Source: Bacteroidetes bacterium B1(2017) (GTDB lineage: Bacteria; Bacteroidota; Bacteroidia; UKL13-3). Taken from it: DNA of 64,000 nucleotides. The position numbers and the translations under genes were made by a program. The stretch spans positions 266,499 to 330,498 of the forward strand of contig NKJG01000005.1 in NCBI GenBank assembly GCA_002256395.1. Reading direction: 5' to 3'. This document shows positions 27,746-36,100 of the stretch, piece by piece; position 1 is the stretch's first letter; each line of letters opens with the position of its first letter. Under the pieces are notes generated by a model that saw only the letters and a list, made by a program, of their open reading frames with translations, did not search any database and was not told the DNA's origin.

Positions 27746-28486
27746 TTAATATAACATCAATTGGGTAAGAATATAATCAAAGAAAATAATGGCTATACAA
27801 CTTTGAACCACCGCTTTAGTACTAGCCGAACCAACCTCTAAGGCTCCACCTTCTGTTTGATACCCATGTAAAGAAGAAATGGTTGAAATTAAAAAAGCTG
27901 AAGTAACGGCCTTTGTTAAAGAGTGCGTAATAAAGAAGGAATTAAAATCCATACGTAAACCTTGAACATAGGTATCAACAGTTACCATTTCAGAAAAATA
28001 ACAAGAAATAGCACCTCCCACATTGGCTAAAAACATACTGTAAGTTACTAAAGCTGGTACGGCAAACAAAGCGGCAACTATTTTGGGTAAAGCCACATAA
28101 CTAGCGGCATTTACACCCATAATTTCAAGTGCATCTATTTGTTCACTTACCTTCATGGTTCCAATCTCAGAAGCAATGTTTGAACCTATTTTACCAGCCA
28201 TAACTAAGGCGGTAATAGTTGGCGAAAACTCAAGAATATTTGCATCACGCACAATCCTACCTAAAATGGTCATTGGCACCAAACTGCCTTGCAACTGGCT
28301 ACCAAATTGAATTACCGCTACCGCTCCAATAAACATGGAAATGATAGACACAATGGCGAATGAGTCGTTACCCATTTTATAAACCTCTGTAAATAGTGAA
28401 CGCCAAAACATGCTCCACTTATCAGGCTTTCTAAAACAAGCCCTTAAAAAAAGTATATAGCTACCAAATTGATTCAAAAAAACCAT
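27746..28486 (-). CDS. mlaE: MlaE family lipid ABC transporter permease
   Basis: 246 aa with five to six TM segments. Family landmarks: an N-terminal amphipathic helix, IVSIISMFIGAVAVIQFGSQ, the GKIGSNIASEIGTMKVSEQIDALEI region (the conserved ExGxMxxxEQxDAL signature) and MGVNAASYVALPKI. It forms the membrane part of the MlaFE complex; its gene abuts mlaF. A small gap to the oppositely oriented SDR gene makes this the first gene of its operon. Confidence 0.93.
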   Translation of the reverse strand: MVFLNQFGSYILFLRACFRKPDKWSMFWRSLFTEVYKMGNDSFAIVSIISMFIGAVAVIQFGSQLQGSLVPMTILGRIVRDANILEFSPTITALVMAGKIGSNIASEIGTMKVSEQIDALEIMGVNAASYVALPKIVAALFAVPALVTYSMFLANVGGAISCYFSEMVTVDTYVQGLRMDFNSFFITHSLTKAVTSAFLISTISSLHGYQTEGGALEVGSASTKAVVQSCIAIIFFDYILTQLMLY

Positions 28487-28608
28487 GAACTAAAATGTTT
28501 TTATAAGTTAATAAAACCGAGGTAAATATAATGCATTCCTAATTATGTGCAAGAAAGGAACATTTACTAAGATGAATAAATAGTTGAGAGGATTAAGAGC
28601 AAAAACAA

Positions 28609-28616
28609 TAATTTTG
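28609..28616 (+). promoter_or_regulatory. Promoter -7 box of the SDR gene
   Basis: TAATTTTG fits TAnnTTTG; TTG at 28584-28586 lies 22 bp upstream as -33. Only 9 bp separate the box from the ATG at 28626, so the transcript would have almost no leader. Confidence 0.6.
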
Positions 28617-28625
28617 TTTTAAGAA

Positions 28626-29348
28626 ATGGAAAAAGAAATGAAACCAACAGTTCTTGTAAGCGGCTGTACAAAAGGAATTGGACTTGCAATTGCGCAAAAA
28701 TTTGCACAGGAGGGATTTAACGTGGCAGGTTGCGCAAGAAACCAAAGCGATTTAGAACTTTTGTTTACTCAACTCTCTACTCAGTATCCTAAGCAGCATT
28801 TCTTTATGGAAGCATGCGATGTATCTAATACCGAACTTTTAAAAATATTTGCAAAAGATGTGCTTAGAGAGTTCGGAACCGTGCAGGTATTGGTGAATAA
28901 TGCAGGAGTTTTTATGCCTGGAACCATTTTGCAAGAAGAAGAGGGTGCATTTGAAAAACAATTTTTAACAAATGTAAGTAGCGCCTATCATTTAAGTAGA
29001 ATAATTGGAACCAATATGGTCTCTAATTTGGTAGGACATATTTTTAATATCTGCTCAACAGCAAGTATTACCGCCTATACCAATGGTGGATCGTATTGTA
29101 TTAGCAAATACGCCATGCTTGGTATGAACCAAGTTTTAAGAGAAGAATTAAGAGAAAAGAACATCAAAGTTACGGCAGTTTTGCCAGGTGCTACACTAAC
29201 AGATAGTTGGAAGGGAAGTGATCTGCCTTCTGAGCGTTTTATTCCTGCCGAAGATATTGCCAAATTGGTTTGGAATGCCTATGACCTATCTCCTTCAACG
29301 GTCGTAGAGGAACTATTAATTCGTCCTCAATTGGGTGATTTTAAATAA
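28626..29348 (+). CDS. SDR family oxidoreductase
   Basis: 240 aa classical short-chain dehydrogenase. NAD(P) site SGCTKGIGLAIA at residues 12-23, NNAGVF for fold stability, catalytic Ser in CSTASITAY and the YCISK motif with the Tyr/Lys pair. ATG 28626 is used; a second ATG four codons later is possible. It probably reduces or oxidises an alcohol/ketone; the substrate cannot be told. It stands alone between mlaE (divergent) and ispG. Confidence 0.88.
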   Translation: MEKEMKPTVLVSGCTKGIGLAIAQKFAQEGFNVAGCARNQSDLELLFTQLSTQYPKQHFFMEACDVSNTELLKIFAKDVLREFGTVQVLVNNAGVFMPGTILQEEEGAFEKQFLTNVSSAYHLSRIIGTNMVSNLVGHIFNICSTASITAYTNGGSYCISKYAMLGMNQVLREELREKNIKVTAVLPGATLTDSWKGSDLPSERFIPAEDIAKLVWNAYDLSPSTVVEELLIRPQLGDFK

Positions 29349-29411
29349 ACAAAAGCTACTTTCTTTTACCTAAAGAATGGGCTTATTCCATCAATTTTTA
29401 AATTAATCTAC

Positions 29412-29419
29412 TACTTTTG
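29412..29419 (+). promoter_or_regulatory. Promoter -7 box of ispG
   Basis: TACTTTTG fits TAnnTTTG and lies 35 bp before the ATG. No convincing -33 was seen. Confidence 0.5.
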
Positions 29420-29454
29420 GGAACAAAATCCCCATCTATCCGTTTTAACAAAAT

Positions 29455-31410
29455 ATGAACACCAATTTGCTCTTTGTTGATAGTTTAACCAAGTATAAAA
29501 GAAGAATAACCAATACCGTAAAAATTGGCGACTTACTTATGGGAAGCGAATACCCAATTCGTATCCAAAGTATGACTACAACCGACACCATGGACACACT
29601 TGGCTCGGTAAACCAAATCATACGAATGGTTGATGCGGGATGTGAGTTGGTAAGGCTTACTGCCCCAAGTATAAACGAGGCAGAGAATTTAGCCAATATT
29701 AAAAAGGAACTTCAAAAAAGAGGAGTTCATATACCACTTGTTGCCGATATTCATTTTACGCCTAATGCGGCTGAAATGGCTGCTAGAATTGTTGAAAAAG
29801 TAAGGGTTAACCCAGGCAATTACGCGGATAAAAAGAAATTTCAAGTTCTAGAATACACTGATGTAGAATACGATGCAGAAATTGCACGTATTAGAGAAAA
29901 ATTTCTGCCGCTTTTGGCCATTTGTAAAGAATATGGCACTGCTCTTAGAATTGGAACAAATCATGGAAGCCTATCAGATAGAATATTGAGTAGATATGGA
30001 GATACTCCCATTGGAATGGTTGAAAGTGCCATGGAGTTTTTACGTATAGCCGAGGACGAGAATTTTCATAACATCGTATTGTCGATGAAAGCGAGTAATC
30101 CTCAAGTAATGGTGCAAGCATACCGTCTTTTGGTTCAAACCATGAACCAAAACAATATGCATTACCCTTTACACTTAGGAGTAACGGAGGCGGGTGATGG
30201 CGACGATGGCCGCATTAAATCTGCTCTTGGAATTGGAGCACTTTTAGAAGATGGAATTGGCGATACCATAAGAGTATCTTTAACCGAAGACCCAGAATTT
30301 GAAGTACCTGTAGCTAAAAAATTAGCTAAAAGATATGTAGGCAGAGAGAATAATACCGCCATTCCTAATGAATCGGTATGGATGAAAGGCCAAGCACAAC
30401 GCTTTTATAGCTATGAAAAAAGAGTTACACAAGAAGTATATAATTTTGGAGGAAACCATGTTCCAAGGGTACTTGCCAATTTTAGTTTTGGCCCAACCCA
30501 AATGCAAGATTTAGCTGCAATTGGGTATACATATGAGCCCATTACAGATAAATGGAGCATGAGTGATGTGGGGGCAGATTATATTTACTTTGGTTCAGAA
30601 AAGCCTGAATTCATGCTTCCAATGGGCCTTAAAGCCATATATAATGCGGCAGACTGGCAAGTATTAAGTAATAAAGACAATTCATTTCCTTTATTCAAAG
30701 CAGAAGAATTTTTGGATGCATTTGTTTTTTCTAGCACCTTAAACTTTGTAAGAGCAACTACACTTGAATTTAGTGAAGCTAAATTTTTAGTTAAATTAGG
30801 GAGCACAAAAAATGTAGTTTTAATTCTTGAACCCTCACACCCAAATGCCATGTGTGATTTGCGCAATTCATTGGGCTTGCTTGCAGAACACAATTTAAGC
30901 CTACCCATTGTTTTTGGGTTAAGTTACCCAGCAGAGGAAAATCCGCAAGAAAGCCTTGAAACCACCATGTTATTTAGCAGCACCGACAGTGGAAGTTTAT
31001 TAATTGATGGATTTGGCAACGGAATCTTTTTTACAAACAGCCAAGAAAGTCCAAAACGTTTGAACGATATTTCTTTCGGAATTTTGCAAGCGGCTAGAAC
31101 CCGTATTAGCAAAACCGAATATATTAGTTGCCCAAGCTGCGGCCGCACCTTATTTGATTTACAGGAAACTACGGCTATGATTAGAAAACGTACTGACCAT
31201 TTAAAGGGAATTAAAATTGCCATTATGGGCTGTATCGTAAACGGTCCAGGCGAAATGGCTGATGCACATTATGGTTATGTGGGTTCAGGCCCAGGAAAAA
31301 TAACCCTTTACAAAGGTAAAGAGGTGGTCAAAAAAGCAATAAATTCTGAAAATGCTGTAGATTTATTGATAGATTTGATAAAGGAAAATGGTGACTGGAT
31401 TGAAAATTAA
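29455..31410 (+). CDS. ispG: 4-hydroxy-3-methylbut-2-enyl-diphosphate synthase (long form)
   Basis: 651 aa. Catalyses the reductive ring opening of MEcPP to HMBPP in the non-mevalonate isoprenoid pathway, using a 4Fe-4S cluster. The N-terminal TIM barrel (about 15-280) begins with TNTVKIGDLLMGSEYPIRIQ in two parts and includes LRIGTNHGSLSD. A central insert (about 290-540) makes this the long type found in Bacteroidota, chlamydiae and plants. The C-terminal cluster domain has C559 and C562 (CPSCG) and C593 (MGCIVNGPGE). All three ligands are present, so the enzyme should be active. Confidence 0.97.
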   Translation: MNTNLLFVDSLTKYKRRITNTVKIGDLLMGSEYPIRIQSMTTTDTMDTLGSVNQIIRMVDAGCELVRLTAPSINEAENLANIKKELQKRGVHIPLVADIHFTPNAAEMAARIVEKVRVNPGNYADKKKFQVLEYTDVEYDAEIARIREKFLPLLAICKEYGTALRIGTNHGSLSDRILSRYGDTPIGMVESAMEFLRIAEDENFHNIVLSMKASNPQVMVQAYRLLVQTMNQNNMHYPLHLGVTEAGDGDDGRIKSALGIGALLEDGIGDTIRVSLTEDPEFEVPVAKKLAKRYVGRENNTAIPNESVWMKGQAQRFYSYEKRVTQEVYNFGGNHVPRVLANFSFGPTQMQDLAAIGYTYEPITDKWSMSDVGADYIYFGSEKPEFMLPMGLKAIYNAADWQVLSNKDNSFPLFKAEEFLDAFVFSSTLNFVRATTLEFSEAKFLVKLGSTKNVVLILEPSHPNAMCDLRNSLGLLAEHNLSLPIVFGLSYPAEENPQESLETTMLFSSTDSGSLLIDGFGNGIFFTNSQESPKRLNDISFGILQAARTRISKTEYISCPSCGRTLFDLQETTAMIRKRTDHLKGIKIAIMGCIVNGPGEMADAHYGYVGSGPGKITLYKGKEVVKKAINSENAVDLLIDLIKENGDWIEN

Positions 31411-31502
31411 ATATTGATACAACCATATTACTTAATTAATTGTCTAATTTGCATATTAATAGGAAATCTCTAAATTCGAAACTTTAAAACAAATCATAAA
31501 AA

Positions 31503-32882
31503 ATGAAAAAAGTGTTACTAACAGCTCTTGCTGCGCTATCGATTGGTACTGCTGCAATGGCACAAAAAATTGACAACAGTAAAGATCGCCGTTTTCAATC
31601 AGTAGGTGAAGCAAGCAACCCATTCAAAACTAAATCTTTGCATAAAGCAGGCCAAGCAGTTTCAGATTGGTATTCAATTATGGATATGATTGATCAAAGT
31701 AATGTTGGTTCAAGCTTAACACCATTCGTTAACTTCATGGTTCACGATTCATTAAATAAATTTATTGAAAGCGATGGAACAGTTAGATACGGCGGATGGC
31801 AAAGTGTTGGTCAAGTAATCGATCCAAAAGACGATTTAATTAACTTGACAACTTCTCCTCAAAACCAATTGTCTCGTTTCAACAGTTACAAGTGCGATAG
31901 TATTGCTTTCCAATACTTATATGTACGTAACGTTGATTCTATTTCAGATGGTATGGGTGGCAAAGCTAAAGTAGTAGATACTTTATTTGTTGCTTTCTTC
32001 TCTGGTGCTCAAATCAAAAAATTAAGCTTTACTTCTTCTGGAGATAAATTAGCCTTAGTTGATTGGGATTACACAAAACGTTTACCTGCTAACTACGTAT
32101 CTATTCAAACTATTTTGTTGAACAGAGGCGATAATGGTATTTTTGATACTACTGTTTGTAACAATAGCAATGGTGGTTTTGAAAACGGTTGGATTACCAA
32201 AATTGGTCAAATTCCTGCTCCTGCTGGAATGGCAATTACTGCAAACTCAAATGGTTCAACTACTAACAACTTAGTTGGTATGTCGTACACATTTAAATCT
32301 GGTGTTCCTACCATTGTTGGAACAGATACAGCTGTTATGGTTTACCAAAAAGATCCTATCACTACTCCTGCTGGAATGCGCAGAACAAACTATTTCGGTT
32401 GCAGATTCCAACAAAATTCTGGTACTACTGGTTGGGCTAACCAAAGCTTCTTCAATACCTCATTATTTGCCTTGAAAAATACTTCTTACAAAGATGATGG
32501 TAATCCAAACTCTTGGAAAGGTTATGTTTCTGGAAACGCATTTACGAATGATTTATTCTTAGAATCATGGTTCCATTTATCTACTACAGGTTCTATCCTT
32601 GCTGGTGTTAACGAAACTGATAACGTAAGCATCACTAGCGTTTATCCTAACCCAAGCAAAGGTTTTGTAAAAGCTAATTTCGAAACTAAAACTAGCTCTG
32701 ATGTTAAAGTTGAAATCGTTAACTTAATTGGTCAAACAGTTAAAACTATTAACTTCGGTAAAACTGCTGCTGGTACTTATGAATTACCAATGGATTTAAC
32801 TTCATTAAATCCTGGTGTTTACATGATTAGCATCACTGCTGGAAACAGCACACATACTCAAAAATTAGTTATTGCAGAATAA
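31503..32882 (+). CDS. T9SS type A cargo protein, unknown function
   Basis: 459 aa with signal peptide ending IGTAAMAQ. The body is beta-rich with no recognised enzyme motif (for example SFTSSGDKLALVDWDYTKRL and GMSYTFKSGVPTIVGTDTAVM). The C-terminal 80 residues are a sorting domain (SVYPNPSKGFVKANFE ... GVYMISITAG). Codon use is strongly biased to AAC, TTA and GGT, as in highly expressed genes, so it could be an abundant surface or secreted protein. It ends in a strong terminator. Confidence 0.7.
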   Translation: MKKVLLTALAALSIGTAAMAQKIDNSKDRRFQSVGEASNPFKTKSLHKAGQAVSDWYSIMDMIDQSNVGSSLTPFVNFMVHDSLNKFIESDGTVRYGGWQSVGQVIDPKDDLINLTTSPQNQLSRFNSYKCDSIAFQYLYVRNVDSISDGMGGKAKVVDTLFVAFFSGAQIKKLSFTSSGDKLALVDWDYTKRLPANYVSIQTILLNRGDNGIFDTTVCNNSNGGFENGWITKIGQIPAPAGMAITANSNGSTTNNLVGMSYTFKSGVPTIVGTDTAVMVYQKDPITTPAGMRRTNYFGCRFQQNSGTTGWANQSFFNTSLFALKNTSYKDDGNPNSWKGYVSGNAFTNDLFLESWFHLSTTGSILAGVNETDNVSITSVYPNPSKGFVKANFETKTSSDVKVEIVNLIGQTVKTINFGKTAAGTYELPMDLTSLNPGVYMISITAGNSTHTQKLVIAE

Positions 32883-32903
32883 TTAGTTTTTAGCATGAAA
32901 TGT

Positions 32904-32939
32904 AAAAAGCTCCTGCCATTGGCAGGAGCTTTTTTTTTG
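32904..32939 (+). terminator. Rho-independent terminator after 31503-32882
   Basis: AAAAAGCTCCTGCC pairs with GGCAGGAGCTTTTT over a 3-nt loop and runs into nine T, 21 bp after the stop. Confidence 0.92.
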
Positions 32940-33110
32940 CCCTAGTAACAAACCCTCACTTTTATAAGCAAAAAACCTCCATTTAACCTATCAATTCTAC
33001 TCTTAAAAAAAACTTAAATAATATCATTTATCGCTGATTATTATTTTATTAGATTCGAAATTGGCATAAAAACCGCACACTGAATAAGTTGTCTTAAAAA
33101 CACTTAAAAA

Positions 33111-36100
33111 TTGCGGGCTATACCTCTATTGAAAAAAGTAAAATACATATCCTTGATTTTTGCATTTTGGCTGAGCCTAACTAAGGTTCAGGCACAGGCA
33201 ACGGTATGCCCTAGTAATATTGATTTTGAACTCGGGAATTTTACTAATTGGTATCTTTATACGGGTGTGTGTTGCCCCATTGTAACTCCGTTTTTATCGG
33301 GGCCTGTGGGAAGTAGACATACAATTACTTCTGGAGTGGCAGTAGACCCTTATGGAAAGTTTCCAATAGCAGATACATCCAAAGGAATATTCTCTTTAAA
33401 GCTAGGTAATGATAAAGTAAATGCGGAGGCCGAACGTGCTAGGTATTATGTGCGAGTGCCAAATAATACTAACAACTACAGCCTTTTATTAAAATATGCC
33501 GTTGTTTTAGAAAACCCTTCTCACCTGCCCATAGAACAACCAAGGTTTGAGGTAAATGCGTATGATTCATCTAATAATGCTCCTATCACTTGCTCTCAAT
33601 TTAGCTTTGTGGCATCGTCTGTTTTACCAGGTTTTACCTTAAGTTCCAAAGGCAAAGACGTGTATTTTAAACCCTGGTCTTTGGCTAGTTTAAATTTATC
33701 GGGGTATGCGGGTAAAACGGTAGCTGTAGATTTTGCTAGTGGCGATTGTAGCAAAGGAAAACACTTTGGCTATGGCTATGTGGATGTGAATTGTGTATTG
33801 TTTGAAATTAGCTCCGTTGCTTGTAAAGGAAGTACCGTTTCTACCTTTACCGCACCACCTGGTTTTATGCGTTATCGCTGGTATGATTCAACGTTTTCAA
33901 CCCTGTTAGATACCAATCAAATTGCTCACATACCCACGCCGGCAACCTTTAACAAATACCATGTTGTATTAACTGCTTACCCTGGCTTTGGTTGCGACGA
34001 TACCCTTTCTACTACAATTTACACATCCGACTTATTCGTAAAAACCAATCCAGATACATTTGCCTGTAAAAATAGCCCGATTCAATTGCGTGATTCAGCT
34101 TATGTATCAGCTAGGTTTATGCCTATTAGTTATAGTTGGAACCCCAGCACAAACTTAAGTTGTTCTACCTGTTTAAACCCTGTTGTAAACTCAAACATTT
34201 CACTTAAATATAAACTTACTGCCACCGATGCAATAGGGTGTGCCGCAACAGACAGCGTAAGGATTATAATGAGATCAGATAGTATTACGGTTCAGCCTGC
34301 CAATGCACAAAAATGTTTAGGAGCAAGTGCAACCTTTAAAGCAGTAACAGCAGGCCATGGCAACTATACCTATCAATGGAGACGTAATGGCGGAAATATT
34401 GTTGGAGCAACTAAAGACTCATTTACAGTTAGCAATATTACCGTTGCCGATACTGGCACCTATTGTGTTCAAGTTAGATGGGGATGCGATAGTTCTTTAT
34501 CTGCTTTGGCAAGACTAAGTTTATTTCCTAAACCAATTATTACACAACAGGCCCAATCCATTGAATTATGTGCCGGTAGTCAGGCCCTATTTAGGGTTAG
34601 TACAAATGGCATTAGTGGCATTAGTTATCAATGGAAAAAGAACGGTCTGAACCTAAGTGGACAAAACAAAGACTCAATTAAAATAAACTCTGTAACAGCA
34701 GCAGATACGGGGTACTATAAATTACAGGTATCGGCAGTTTGCGATACTATTTTATCTGATTCTGTATTGCTTCGTTTAAAAAGTACGACCACTATTCTTA
34801 CTCAACCTCAAACCCAAATAACTTGTATTGGCAATAGAGCAACTTTTAAAGTTATTGCCACTCCTACTCCACTTAGTTACCAATGGAAAAAGAATGGAAT
34901 AAATAGTATAGGTGCAAACTTAGATAGCCTTAGTTTTATGGCTAATAGTTTAATGGATACAGGTGCATATACAGTGTTAGTAAGAGGAGCCTGCGATTCA
35001 GTTTTGTCTCAAGTTGCTAGTTTACGATTAAATATTCCACCAAGCATTACACATCAACCCGATTCGTTTTTGGGTTGCAAAAATGCACGACATGTTTTAA
35101 GAACTAATGCAGTTGGAGCTGTAACATATCAGTGGTTTAAGAACGGAACTGCTGTGACTTTGGCCAACTTAGATTCATTGGTTCTTCCTTCGGTTCAAGT
35201 TGCAGATACAGGCTCTTATTATGTGAAAGTAATTGGCTTATGCGATACCATAAATTCTGCACTAGCGAATGTAAAACTATATGCAAAACCAAGTATTGTT
35301 TTACAACCAATAGTACAAACGGCCTGTGTTGGTTCGAACCTAGTTTTGCGCAGTTTGGCGAGTGCTGCACAAGGCCAAAGTATAAACTATAAATGGTTCA
35401 AAAACAACGCAGCTCTTGCTAGTGCAAATACCGATTCACTTAATTTAAACTCCATTACTTCTAGTGATACAGGCTATTATAAAACACGCATAATTGCAGC
35501 TTGCGACACCTTGTTTACCGACTCTGTTAAAGTTAGTTTATTGCCAGGAGTTAGCATAACGCTGCAACCACTTTCGGCCATAAGTTGTTTAAATAATACT
35601 CAAACATTTAAGGTGAGTGCAACTGGAACGGGTCCGCTTAGTTACCAATGGAAAAAGAATGGCACTGCCATTACAGGAGCTATTCTTGACACCTTAAGTT
35701 TTGTGGCTAGCAGCATGGGCGACACCGGCTCCTACACGGTTCTGGTAAAAGGTTTATGCGATTCGGCAGTATCACAAGTTGCGAGCTTCCATTTAAACAT
35801 TCCTCCCACTATTACACATCAACCCGATTCGTTTTTGGGTTGCAAAAATGCACGACATGTTTTAAGAACGAATGCAGTTGGAGCTGTAACGTATCAATGG
35901 TTTAAGAACGGAACGGCTATACCTTCGGCCAACTTAGATTCATTGGTTCTTTCATCAGTTTTAGAGGCAGATACAGGTATTTATTTTGTGAAGGTAATTG
36001 GCTTATGCGATACAAGTAGTTCGGCAAGTGTGGCTGTGCGTTTGTATATAAAACCTAGCATTGTTTTGCAACCTATTGGCAAAGACACTTGCGTTGGCTC